Below are positions 1-7,407 of a DNA stretch of 10,384 nucleotides, piece after piece. The stretch's first letter is position 1. Every line of letters begins with the position of its first letter. A program made the translations under genes and the position numbers. Source of the DNA: an uncultured bacterium (GTDB taxonomy: Bacteria > Cyanobacteriota > Vampirovibrionia > Gastranaerophilales > Gastranaerophilaceae); assembly GCA_945910925.1 (NCBI GenBank), contig CAMDZX010000057.1, positions 1 to 10,384 on the forward strand. The letters run 5' to 3'. The notes below the pieces were generated by a model. That model made no database searches and was not told the origin of the DNA. It was given only the letters and a program-made list of their open reading frames with translations.

Positions 1-1982
1 TATTCGGACTTGTACTTGCCGTTGGTTTGGTTGTTGATGATGCTATTGTTGTACTTGAAAATACTCAGCGACATATTCAAGACGGAAAATCACCTAAAGA
101 GGCTACCGAAATCACTATGGAGGAGGTTTTTGGTGCGGTTGTTGCAACCTCCCTTGTATTAATGGCGGTATTTGTTCCCGTATCATTTATGACGGGTATC
201 ACAGGACAAATGTTCAGACAATTTGCGTTATGTCTTGCAACCTCTATCGGTTTATCTACACTTGTTGCATTAACTCTTTCTCCGGCTCTATGTTCAATAA
301 TATTAAAGGAAGGGGAAGAAAAAGCAGACTTTGAGTTTATACAAAAATTTGACGATTGGTTTTTATCACTAAGAGATAAATATCTTAATGCCGTTCGTTA
401 TTTTGTTGACTCTCCGAAAAAGACATTACAAACACTTTTATTGGTTTTAGTCTTTATTTTATTTATGTTCTTTTTGATACCAAAGGGATTTTTACCTACT
501 GAAGATAAAGGGGTACTATTTACCCAGCTGCAACTTCCTGATGGTGCATCAGTTTCAAGAAGTGATATTGTAGGTTCACAAGTTGCAGAAAGAATTGCAA
601 GAATTCCGGGAGTAAAAAGCACTCTTGAAGTTGCGGGCTTCTCAGGTGAAAATACTGTTTTAATCGTATCCATGCTTGATGAATGGTCAAAACGTAAAAA
701 ATCATCTTTATCAATGGAAGCCATTCAAGAACAGATAAAAAGAGAATTTGCTAATTTTACGGAAGCTACGGTTGCAACGTTCCCTCCTTCATCTATTTTC
801 GGCATGAGTATGTTTGGCGGGTTTGAATACAGACTTCTGGATAAAGGCGACCGCTCTCCGGAAGAATTATACAAAGAAAGCAGAAAATTTATATCAGAGG
901 CATCCAAAAGCCCTCTGATTTCAAGATTGTTCACGACATACAGTGCTGCACTTCCTCAGTTAAAAGTTGTAATTGATGAAGAGAAAGCAATGTCGCAAGG
1001 TGTCGATATATCTTCTATTTATAACACTCTTTCAGGATATTTAGGTTCAACCTATGTAAACGACTTTAACAAATTTGGAAGGGTTTATCGTGTGTATATA
1101 CAAGCCGATGCACCTTACCGTGTAAAACCTGCGGAGTTAAGCAAGATTTATGTAAAAAACAATTTAGGCTATATGGTACCCCTGACATCTGTTGCCCATA
1201 CAGAAAATATTATAGGACCTTACACTCTAACGAGGTATAATTTGTACCCTTCTGTTATGATAAGCGGTACTGCGGCAGAGAATATCAGTTCCGGTCAAGC
1301 AATGGAAGAAATGGAGCGTTTATCTGAAGAACTTCTCCCAAAAGATATGGATTTTGATTGGTCAGGAACCTCTTTACAAGAAAAGCAGTCAGCAGGTCAA
1401 ATAGGTCCTATACTTGCGATGGCATTAACTTTTGTATATTTATTCCTGGTTGCATTATACGAAAGCTGGACACTTCCTATCGCAGTTATGCTCATATCAC
1501 CTGTGGCTCTTGTCGGAGCGTTGTTCTTCCAGTACGTTTCAGGCTATGCACTTGATATTTACGCCCAAATTGGTCTTGTTATGTTAGTAGGTCTTGGTAC
1601 AAAACAAGCAATTCTTATTGTTGAGTTTGCAAAAGATGCTATGGAAAAGGACGGTCTGAATTATATTGATGCGGCTATGCAGGCTGCAAAATTAAGATTC
1701 AGGGCTGTTATGATGACAAACATTGCGTTTATTCTCGGGTTACTTCCGTTAATTTTTGCTCACGGTGCAGGTGCCGGCAGCAGACATTCAATCGGGATGA
1801 CGGTTTTTGGCGGAATGGTTGCAGTATCTTGTATCGGTAGTATATTAGTTCCTGCCTTCTTTGTCATGATTAACGAAATGAAGAATTGGTATTACGCAGG
1901 AGGTTTAAAAAAAGCGGGGAAATTCGGTATGGATTTTGTAAAAAATAAATTAGAAAAAATACGGGAGAAACAAGATGATTAA
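1..1982 (+). CDS. RND (HAE1/AcrB-type) multidrug efflux inner-membrane pump, C-terminal ~660 residues (5' end outside window)
   Basis: Proton-driven inner-membrane transporter of the resistance-nodulation-division family, expected to work as a trimer with a periplasmic adaptor and an outer-membrane channel. The frame is open from the window edge (first full codon at 3), so the N-terminal ~380 residues of a usual ~1,040 are missing. It begins in TM4 with GLVVDDAIVVLEN, whose Asp pair (nt 36-41) matches AcrB D407/D408. TM7 leads into GFLPTEDKG at about residues 155-165, the start of the second porter repeat. TM8 carries ALYESW, and TM10 carries GTKQAILIVEFAKD with the Lys (nt 1602-1604) equivalent to AcrB K940. 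TM11 has the Arg (nt 1701-1703) matching AcrB R971, followed by MMTNIAFILGLLPL. The proton relay is therefore intact. Its stop overlaps the next gene by 8 bp, which implies translational coupling with the channel. The substrate cannot be read from the sequence. The adaptor gene is not visible and is probably upstream. Confidence 0.95.
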   Translation, partial: FGLVLAVGLVVDDAIVVLENTQRHIQDGKSPKEATEITMEEVFGAVVATSLVLMAVFVPVSFMTGITGQMFRQFALCLATSIGLSTLVALTLSPALCSIILKEGEEKADFEFIQKFDDWFLSLRDKYLNAVRYFVDSPKKTLQTLLLVLVFILFMFFLIPKGFLPTEDKGVLFTQLQLPDGASVSRSDIVGSQVAERIARIPGVKSTLEVAGFSGENTVLIVSMLDEWSKRKKSSLSMEAIQEQIKREFANFTEATVATFPPSSIFGMSMFGGFEYRLLDKGDRSPEELYKESRKFISEASKSPLISRLFTTYSAALPQLKVVIDEEKAMSQGVDISSIYNTLSGYLGSTYVNDFNKFGRVYRVYIQADAPYRVKPAELSKIYVKNNLGYMVPLTSVAHTENIIGPYTLTRYNLYPSVMISGTAAENISSGQAMEEMERLSEELLPKDMDFDWSGTSLQEKQSAGQIGPILAMALTFVYLFLVALYESWTLPIAVMLISPVALVGALFFQYVSGYALDIYAQIGLVMLVGLGTKQAILIVEFAKDAMEKDGLNYIDAAMQAAKLRFRAVMMTNIAFILGLLPLIFAHGAGAGSRHSIGMTVFGGMVAVSCIGSILVPAFFVMINEMKNWYYAGGLKKAGKFGMDFVKNKLEKIREKQDD

Positions 1983-3588
1983 AAAACTTCTGACAGTATT
2001 TCTTCTGTGTTTATTTATAAATACATCCGTTTTTGCAAATTCGCTCGGAAACAAAATACCTAAGGAGGAATATCCTGATTCTGATATGGTTCTGCCAAAT
2101 CGTGATGAGCTGATAATAGAAGGCAGCGTTTCAAAATATATTGATATTAATTTAGAAGATTGTTTAAAGTTTGCTCTCGGAAATAATCCAAAAATTCAAG
2201 CAGCAATACAGGATGTATTTGCATCAGACTACCGAATTAAGCAGGCATGGTCATCTTGGTTCCCGAATATATCATGGCAAACAGGCTACACAAGGATTAA
2301 ACAACTTCAATTATCTGATGTTTTCGACAGGAACCTTATATTTAACTACTATGTTCTGGGAACAATATCTGTTTCAGAAATGTTATACGATTTTGGCGTA
2401 ACACAAAACCGCGTAACTATTTCTAAATTAGAAAACGAACAATATAAAATAATATTGACTGAAACTGTCAACACCGTAATCAGAGATGTTAAAGCTGCAT
2501 ATTACGGAGTTTTACTAGCCAATGAACAAGAGCGGGTTGCCGAAGAAACAGTTGAGCAGTATGAAAACTTCTATAATCAGGCAAAAGCGTTTTATACCGC
2601 AGGAACAAATCCGAAAATTGATATGACAATTGCAGAGGTTAATCTTAGTAGCGCAAAGCTTACTCTGATTCAAGCTCAAAATGCGGTAGATATTGCAATG
2701 GCAAAATTAAACAATGCAATGGGACTTCCTTATATGAATAAATACAATATGCAGGAAAAATTAAAATATAATCCTTGCAATATTACACTTACACAGGCGA
2801 TTGATATAGCAAAAGAAGCTCGTCCTGACTACAAGCTATCAGAAGTAAAAGTTCAGTCGGCAAACCAGAATGTAAAACTGACTAAAAAGGCTTGGTATCC
2901 TACACTTGAATTTGACGGGAACTACTCTATCGGTGGTCGTACATTTACATCAAATTATGGTTACAATATAGGTGCATATTTAAACTTCCCGCAGATTAAC
3001 GGAATGTTAATACGCAATCAAATAAAAGAAGCTCAAACTATGCACACAAAAGAAATTGCAAATTCACATTCAACACAAAACGATATATATTTGGAAGTTC
3101 AAAATGCGTTTTACACCCTGCTTGAAAAGAAAAAACAAATTCCTGTTTCAACACTTCAGGTTAAACAAGCAAAAGAAAACTATGATTTATCTTTCGGAAG
3201 ATATAAAGTAGGTGTCGGAAATCCTGTTGAACTAAAAGAAGCACAGGTTCAGTACGCAAATGCACGTGTACAATACTACAACACTCTGTATGAATACAAT
3301 ACGGCACGTGCAGAATTGGAAAAAGCTATCGGGAAAAATATAGTTGACGGCTCTGTTGAACTGCCGAAAGAAACAAAACAAATAACAGAAACAAAATCTG
3401 TTAAGGCTGAAACAGTTCAAGATACTCAATCGCAACAGTCTGAAAACAATATTTCTAAAAAGATTAAGAAAACAAAAAAACAACCTGTTTGTAAATCAAA
3501 AGTAAATAAACCGCCTGTTACTCCTAAACACTACAAAAACAGAGTAATCAGAGCATTACATAATGTATTTTCTTATCCTGACGATTAA
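1975..3588 (+). CDS. TolC-family outer-membrane efflux channel with extended basic C-terminus
   Basis: Outer-membrane channel partner of the upstream RND pump. The ATG lies inside the pump gene, with GGGAG at 1963-1967 seven bases upstream. Residues 1-22 form a Sec signal peptide (MIKKLL, a hydrophobic core, then SVFA|NS). Two outer-membrane-efflux repeats follow, at roughly 57-260 and 270-455. Both are long helices rich in Gln, Asn and Ala, with typical signatures such as LEDCLKFALGNNPKIQAA and a final repeat FGRYKVGVGNPVELKEAQ. The family core ends near residue 455 (ELEKAIGKNI). About 80 more residues follow. They are first Thr/Gln/Glu-rich, then Lys-rich (KKIKKTKKQPVCKSK), and end in SYPDD. 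This tail is longer and more basic than in ordinary TolC proteins, and I do not recognise it as a domain. Assignment to the family is firm; the exported substrate is unknown. Confidence 0.93.
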   Translation: MIKKLLTVFLLCLFINTSVFANSLGNKIPKEEYPDSDMVLPNRDELIIEGSVSKYIDINLEDCLKFALGNNPKIQAAIQDVFASDYRIKQAWSSWFPNISWQTGYTRIKQLQLSDVFDRNLIFNYYVLGTISVSEMLYDFGVTQNRVTISKLENEQYKIILTETVNTVIRDVKAAYYGVLLANEQERVAEETVEQYENFYNQAKAFYTAGTNPKIDMTIAEVNLSSAKLTLIQAQNAVDIAMAKLNNAMGLPYMNKYNMQEKLKYNPCNITLTQAIDIAKEARPDYKLSEVKVQSANQNVKLTKKAWYPTLEFDGNYSIGGRTFTSNYGYNIGAYLNFPQINGMLIRNQIKEAQTMHTKEIANSHSTQNDIYLEVQNAFYTLLEKKKQIPVSTLQVKQAKENYDLSFGRYKVGVGNPVELKEAQVQYANARVQYYNTLYEYNTARAELEKAIGKNIVDGSVELPKETKQITETKSVKAETVQDTQSQQSENNISKKIKKTKKQPVCKSKVNKPPVTPKHYKNRVIRALHNVFSYPDD

Positions 3589-3609
3589 GAAATACAACCT
3601 AATATTTTT

Positions 3610-3633
3610 ACCTTATTTATGTTAGAATAAGGT
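3610..3633 (+). repeat. Inverted repeat between the TolC-like gene and gatB
   Basis: ACCTTATT (3610-3617) and AATAAGGT (3626-3633) form a perfect 8-bp dyad around an 8-nt centre. It is AT-rich and is not followed by a clean T-run, so it is a poor intrinsic terminator. It encloses the extended -10 element proposed for gatB, so it may instead be an operator or a transcript-end hairpin. Confidence 0.45.
3620..3628 (+). promoter_or_regulatory. Extended -10 promoter element for gatB
   Basis: TGTTAGAAT fits an extended -10 (TGnTAnnnT) 36 bases before the gatB start. Transcription would begin near 3635. No good -35 is visible, which extended -10 promoters tolerate. A separate promoter makes sense because the upstream efflux genes are functionally unrelated to gatB. 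The gatB ribosome site GAGAGG is at 3654-3659. Confidence 0.45.
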
Positions 3634-3664
3634 TACTAATAGATTTTATATTTGAGAGGTAACA

Positions 3665-5107
3665 ATGGAAGATTTAAGAGAGAAATACGAAGTCGTAATA
3701 GGATTAGAAGTACACGCGCAACTAAAGACAAAATCAAAAATTTTTGCACCTGACAGTACAGAATTCGGGAATGAACAAAACTCACAAATAAGTCCGATAA
3801 CTCTGGGGATGCCGGGAGTTTTGCCTGTTCTTAACAAAGAATGTGTAAATATGGGTATAAAACTCGGATTGGCTTTAAACTGTGAAATTCCTGAAAGATG
3901 TAAATTTGACAGAAAACAATATTTCTATCCGGATCTTCCGAAAGGTTACCAAATTTCTCAATACGATGAACCAATTTGTGTAAACGGTCATATTGATATC
4001 AACGGCAAAAGAATCGGTATCACAAGAGCACACCTTGAAGAAGATGCCGGTAAGCTTGTTCACGTAGGTTCTGCAGGTATAGCAGGTTCTACATATTCTC
4101 TTGTCGACTTAAACAGAGCAGGAACTCCGCTACTTGAAATCGTATCGGAACCTGATATGAGAAGTTCTGAAGAAGCAAAAAATTACATGGAAGAATTACG
4201 AAATATTGTAAGATATATTGGAGTTTGCGACGGAAACCTTGAAGAAGGTTCAATGAGATGCGATGCTAACATTTCCATTATGCCAAAAGGTTCAAAAGAA
4301 TTTGGTACTCGTGCTGAAATCAAAAATGTAAACAGTTTCAGAGCATTACAACGTGCAATAGAATATGAAATAGACAGACAAATTGAAATCGTTGAAGAAG
4401 GCGGAGAGGTTGTACAAGAAACAAGACTCTGGGACGATAACGCCGGAGAAACACGTTCTATGAGAGGTAAAGAAGATGCTCACGATTACAGATACTTCCC
4501 TGAACCTGATTTGATGCCATTATCAATATCAAGAGAATGGGTTGAAGATATCAGAAAATCAATGCCTGAACTCCCTAGCCAAAAACGTCAAAGATATATG
4601 GATTTAGGACTTAGCGAATACGATGCATCAGTTATCGTAGAGCAAATGCAGTCTGCTTTATTCTTTGACAAGGTACTTGAACTTGGAGGAAATGCTAAAA
4701 TCGCCGTAAACTTTATGATGGGCGAAATTGCCGCATACCTAAAGGAAAAACATATTGAAATTAATGATACAAAACTTACACCTGAAAACTTGGCAGAACT
4801 TGTCGGTTTGATTGAGAAAAATACAATTTCTAATAATATCGGTAAACAAATTTTGACTGAGATGATAGAAGAAGGAACAAAGGCTTCAGAAATTGTTGAG
4901 AAAAAAGGTCTGAGCCAGATAACCGATGTTAATGCAATCAGAAAAATGGTTGAAGAAGTTGTAAACAACAATCCGCAACAAGTTGAACAATACCGTTCAG
5001 GAAAAACAAACATACTTGGTTTCTTTGTAGGTCAAATTATGAAAGCAACCAAAGGACGTGCAAACCCTAAAACTGTTAATGAAATACTGTTGGAATTATT
5101 AAAGTAG
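3665..5107 (+). CDS. gatB: Asp-tRNA(Asn)/Glu-tRNA(Gln) amidotransferase subunit B
   Basis: Subunit B of the GatCAB complex, which turns misacylated Glu-tRNA(Gln) and/or Asp-tRNA(Asn) into the correct Gln- or Asn-tRNA. GatB binds the tRNA and activates the carboxylate with ATP, and GatA supplies ammonia from glutamine. At 480 aa it is full length. Family signatures appear in order: VIGLEVHAQL (about 11-20), KFDRKQYFYPDLPKGYQISQ (about 79-98), THR/TRAHLEEDAGKL (about 120-131), VDLNRAGTPLLEIVSEPD (about 147-164), EIKNVNSF, and DYRYFPEPDL (about 275-284). The C-terminal ~130 residues are the helical/YqeY-like tail that contacts tRNA, ending with GKTNILGFFVGQIMKATKGRANP. The start has GAGAGG five bases upstream. 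gatA and gatC are not in the window, so the genes are dispersed, as in many bacteria. The sequence resembles cyanobacterial GatB as I recall it. Confidence 0.98.
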   Translation: MEDLREKYEVVIGLEVHAQLKTKSKIFAPDSTEFGNEQNSQISPITLGMPGVLPVLNKECVNMGIKLGLALNCEIPERCKFDRKQYFYPDLPKGYQISQYDEPICVNGHIDINGKRIGITRAHLEEDAGKLVHVGSAGIAGSTYSLVDLNRAGTPLLEIVSEPDMRSSEEAKNYMEELRNIVRYIGVCDGNLEEGSMRCDANISIMPKGSKEFGTRAEIKNVNSFRALQRAIEYEIDRQIEIVEEGGEVVQETRLWDDNAGETRSMRGKEDAHDYRYFPEPDLMPLSISREWVEDIRKSMPELPSQKRQRYMDLGLSEYDASVIVEQMQSALFFDKVLELGGNAKIAVNFMMGEIAAYLKEKHIEINDTKLTPENLAELVGLIEKNTISNNIGKQILTEMIEEGTKASEIVEKKGLSQITDVNAIRKMVEEVVNNNPQQVEQYRSGKTNILGFFVGQIMKATKGRANPKTVNEILLELLK

Positions 5108-5118
5108 GGGTTTTATAA

Positions 5119-6189
5119 ATGTTATTTACGCATAAGAAATGTTCTATGGAATCAGAAATTCTTGAACAACCTGAAGTCATAGACGGGTTGATTCACAAAT
5201 ACAATAATACAGAATTTGATTTGCCTGAAAACATTGAAAAAATAGTAATTGTTGCAAGCGGTTCGTCGTACCATTGTGCAAGATTTTCCGCAGATTTACT
5301 CGGAGAAATTGCAGGAATAGAGGCTCGTGCAATTTATTCAAGCGAATTTAACCTCAAAAAAGTTGTTCCGCACGATAGAAATACTCTTTATATTTTTATC
5401 ACTCAATCAGGAGAAACTACTGATACATTAACCGCACTTAGACGTGTAAATGAGGGTTTTACAGACAATAGCGGCGAGAAATACTTCCTTGACACACTAT
5501 GTATAACAAACCGTCAGGAATCTACAATCTGGGGGATGACAAAGTACAAAATTGATTGCTCTGCCGGAGTGGAAAATGCAATTGCGGCAACAAAATCTTT
5601 TACTGCACAGATGCTTTGTGTATTAATAGTTGCTCTAAAGCTATCAAAACACAAAGGCGGAAATATTGATGAGTACTTGAATTCTCTGGATAAACTTCCG
5701 ACTGTCATAAAAGAAACTTTTTCTTTAAGAAAAAAAATTAAACATCTTGCAAGACTGGTATCAAAACAGCATTGTGTTGTTATTACCGCAGACGGAATTT
5801 CTTATTCAATAGCCAAAGAAGCTGCACTCAAGATAAAAGAAACATCTTATATGAATATAAACGCAACATACCTTGGAGAATTTATGCACGGGCATGTTGC
5901 CGTTTTGAATAATAAATCCGCACTCATATATATTTCTGTTGATGATATCTCTTATACTGCAGTTTCTAATCTTGAAAAAATAAAAAAAGATTATAACCCG
6001 ACAATGTTTATAATAGGGAAACACAACAACAAAATAACTTCGAATTTTAACATAAGCATAAATTGCGAAAACGAAATTTTGCAAATGTTTTCCAATGTTG
6101 TAATTATTCAACTTTTAGCATTTGAAATTGCTAAAAAACTACACAAAAACATTGATAAACCTAAAGGTTTAAAGAAAGTCGTTAAATAA
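5119..6189 (+). CDS. Double-SIS sugar isomerase, GlmS-like isomerase domain without the glutaminase domain
   Basis: This resembles the C-terminal half of glucosamine-6-phosphate synthase (GlmS), whose full length is ~609 aa; here only 356 aa are present. The N-terminal Ntn glutamine-hydrolase domain is absent. It opens with a linker like that of GlmS (MESEILEQPEVI at residue 10). The first SIS domain has ASGSSYHCA (about 46-54) and the phosphate-binding TQSGETTDT (95-103). The second has EAALKIKETSY and GEFMHGH. By alignment to E. coli GlmS, catalytic E488, H504 and K603 match E241, H257 and K353, and K485 matches K238, but K503 is Met256. A sugar-phosphate isomerase, ammonia-dependent aminase or deaminase activity is therefore plausible; the substrate is uncertain. 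The ATG at 5119 has AGGGG at 5106-5110, eight bases upstream. It lies 11 bp after gatB, so the two are probably co-transcribed. The 3' end overlaps a convergent gene by 8 bp, and no terminator is visible. Confidence 0.85.
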   Translation: MLFTHKKCSMESEILEQPEVIDGLIHKYNNTEFDLPENIEKIVIVASGSSYHCARFSADLLGEIAGIEARAIYSSEFNLKKVVPHDRNTLYIFITQSGETTDTLTALRRVNEGFTDNSGEKYFLDTLCITNRQESTIWGMTKYKIDCSAGVENAIAATKSFTAQMLCVLIVALKLSKHKGGNIDEYLNSLDKLPTVIKETFSLRKKIKHLARLVSKQHCVVITADGISYSIAKEAALKIKETSYMNINATYLGEFMHGHVAVLNNKSALIYISVDDISYTAVSNLEKIKKDYNPTMFIIGKHNNKITSNFNISINCENEILQMFSNVVIIQLLAFEIAKKLHKNIDKPKGLKKVVK

Positions 6190-6505
6190 ACGGATTATTT
6201 CCTGTTGGTGAACTTAGGTTAATTTCATCTATAATTTCACCTTTATTACCGTTGGTTGATGCGTCCCTTTCTGCTTTATCAGCCTCTCCTGAACCGTATG
6301 CCGAAACCATACTGGAATATAACAATTCACTAACAGCATTATTTTGCAGAGCTTCATCAATTCCCAAATATTCGTTACTGTCTTGATCAATGGCATCAAA
6401 TTCTGCTTCTCCGACACCAAACTGCATAACTGATTGCTTATCAGGTTCGGTTGTCTTGAACAACTTTGAAAAAGCTACATAAAGTTGTATCGAAGTGATT
6501 GCCAT
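6182..6505 (-). CDS. Hypothetical 107-aa protein with one EF-hand-like calcium loop
   Basis: I do not recognise the family. The protein starts MAITSIQLYVAFSKLF, with no signal peptide or membrane segment. Residues 40-51 (DQDSNEYLGIDE) fit a 12-residue EF-hand loop: acidic or polar ligands at positions 1, 3 and 5 (D40, D42, N44), a hydrophobic residue at 8 (L47), Gly at 9 and Glu at 12 (E51). Flanking AEFDAI and ALQNN are compatible with the two helices. Position 6 is Glu rather than the usual Gly. The C-terminal third is low-complexity, rich in Ser, Asn, Gly, Glu and Asp, and ends in NNPFI. A promoter-like element and a dyad lie just upstream, which supports it as a real, separately transcribed gene. 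The stop overlaps the end of the convergent sugar isomerase gene. Coding status is likely but unproven. Confidence 0.6.
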   Translation of the reverse strand: MAITSIQLYVAFSKLFKTTEPDKQSVMQFGVGEAEFDAIDQDSNEYLGIDEALQNNAVSELLYSSMVSAYGSGEADKAERDASTNGNKGEIIDEINLSSPTGNNPFI

Positions 6506-6532
6506 CTTTAGTTAACTCTCGTCTTTCTCGCT

Positions 6533-6551
6533 TATACATCGAACATGTATA
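6533..6551. repeat. Operator-like dyad upstream of the EF-hand gene
   Basis: TATACAT (6533-6539) and ATGTATA (6545-6551) are perfect 7-bp arms around CGAAC. The right arm covers the proposed -10 hexamer of the minus-strand promoter, so a protein bound here could block transcription. It could also form a hairpin at the 5' end of the transcript. Confidence 0.45.
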
Positions 6552-6574
6552 TAAAGTTTTTCAAATTGCGGCAA
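6546..6574 (-). promoter_or_regulatory. Putative sigma-70 promoter for the EF-hand gene
   Basis: Read on the minus strand: TTGCCG (6574-6569) as -35, a 17-bp spacer, and TATACA (6551-6546) as -10. Each hexamer matches consensus at 4 of 6 bases. Transcription would start near 6539, about 34 bases before the ATG at 6505. This is a prediction from spacing and composition only. Confidence 0.4.
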
Positions 6575-6577
6575 TTT
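6563..6577. repeat. Short dyad AAATTGC-G-GCAATTT
   Basis: Perfect 7-bp inverted arms separated by one base, overlapping the -35 region proposed for the EF-hand gene. Six bases downstream on the plus strand is a run of 11 T (6584-6594). This looks terminator-like on the plus strand, but no plus-strand gene ends nearby, so a protein-binding role is as likely. Confidence 0.35.
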
Positions 6578-6592
6578 CAATCATTTTTTTTT

Positions 6593-6610
6593 TTGTTACA
6601 ATTGTTACAA
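6593..6610. repeat. Tandem 9-bp palindromic repeat, TTGTTACAA twice
   Basis: Two head-to-tail copies of TTGTTACAA (6593-6601 and 6602-6610). Each copy is itself an inverted repeat, TTGT-T-ACAA. They sit just after the activase stop codon and about 20 bp upstream of the proposed -35 of the EF-hand gene, next to an A11/T11 tract. The arrangement looks like a double binding site for a regulator. Confidence 0.5.
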
Positions 6611-6621
6611 TTCATTCAGTA

Positions 6622-7380
6622 TTATGAGTTATTCTTTTTCCTATTTTGTTCAAACTCTTTTATAATCAGGTTTCTTGCCTTGATTGCTTCATCTTTAGAA
6701 AGTGAAGGAATTCCTTGCAAAGGATATGGTATGTTGAGATTCTCATATTTTGGAACCGCCATATCGTGATATGGAAGAACATCAAGAGCTTTGATATTAT
6801 TTAAGTTAGCAAGAAATTTTCCCAATTCCTTTAAATATTTTTCATTATCAGTTATTCCAGGAACAACAACATGTCTTATCCAGACAGGAATTTCATTTTT
6901 TGAAAGATATTCAGCGAACTCCAAAACATTTTTATTTGACATGCCTGTTAATTTCTTATGTTCATCATCATTGATATGTTTTATATCCAAAAGAACAAGG
7001 TCGGTATATTCTAAAAGTTTGTCAATCTTTTCAATATTCAGAGAATTAAATAAAACACCTGAAGTATCAAGAGCGGTATGTATATTTCTGTCTTTTGCTC
7101 TTTTAAACAACTCGGTTACAAATTCAATCTGGAGTAAAGGTTCTCCACCTGTTACCGTTATACCTCCATTTTTAACAAATTCTTTTACACCATCATATTT
7201 TATTAGGACTTCATCAACAGACATTTGTTGATTTTTTACCGTAGTCCAAGTATCAGGATTATGACAATATTTACAACGCATAGGACAGCCCTGTGTAAAA
7301 ACAACAAATCTTACACCCGGTCCATCAACGGTTCCACAACTTTCTATTGAATGAATATTCCCCAATATACTTTCTGTCAT
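6622..7380 (-). CDS. pflA: Pyruvate formate-lyase-activating enzyme (radical SAM)
   Basis: Radical S-adenosylmethionine enzyme that abstracts a hydrogen from the conserved glycine of pyruvate formate-lyase, creating the stable glycyl radical needed for catalysis. At 252 aa it matches the usual ~246 aa. It starts MTESILGNIHSIESCGTVDGPG, the typical PFL-activase N-terminus. GCPMRCKYCHN (about residues 28-38) holds the CX3CX2C iron-sulfur motif. TVTGGEPLLQ is the GGE motif that binds SAM, and VLLDIKH and WIRHVVVPGITD are further family signatures. I chose the ATG at 7380 because homology starts there and a TAGGA ribosome site lies just upstream. A GTG further upstream would begin inside the preceding stem-loop. 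It is the third PFL gene of the minus-strand cluster. No intrinsic terminator for this direction is visible after its stop. Its target glycine is on the separate 78-aa protein encoded immediately upstream. Confidence 0.96.
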   Translation of the reverse strand: MTESILGNIHSIESCGTVDGPGVRFVVFTQGCPMRCKYCHNPDTWTTVKNQQMSVDEVLIKYDGVKEFVKNGGITVTGGEPLLQIEFVTELFKRAKDRNIHTALDTSGVLFNSLNIEKIDKLLEYTDLVLLDIKHINDDEHKKLTGMSNKNVLEFAEYLSKNEIPVWIRHVVVPGITDNEKYLKELGKFLANLNNIKALDVLPYHDMAVPKYENLNIPYPLQGIPSLSKDEAIKARNLIIKEFEQNRKKNNS

Positions 7381-7407
7381 AAATAATATAATCCTAACAT
7401 ATATCAG

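Noticed and set aside
4588..5013. Minus-strand open frame of 141 codons inside gatB
   Set aside because: It lies wholly antisense to a strongly conserved gene, has low-complexity Ser/Ile/Phe composition and shows no recognisable motif.
6563..6594. Intrinsic terminator for pflA
   Set aside because: The T-run is on the plus strand, while pflA is transcribed from the minus strand and would meet an A-run there.
6545..7231. Plus-strand open frames opposite pflA
   Set aside because: Antisense to a clear radical-SAM enzyme, with compositions expected of a shadow frame and no motif.
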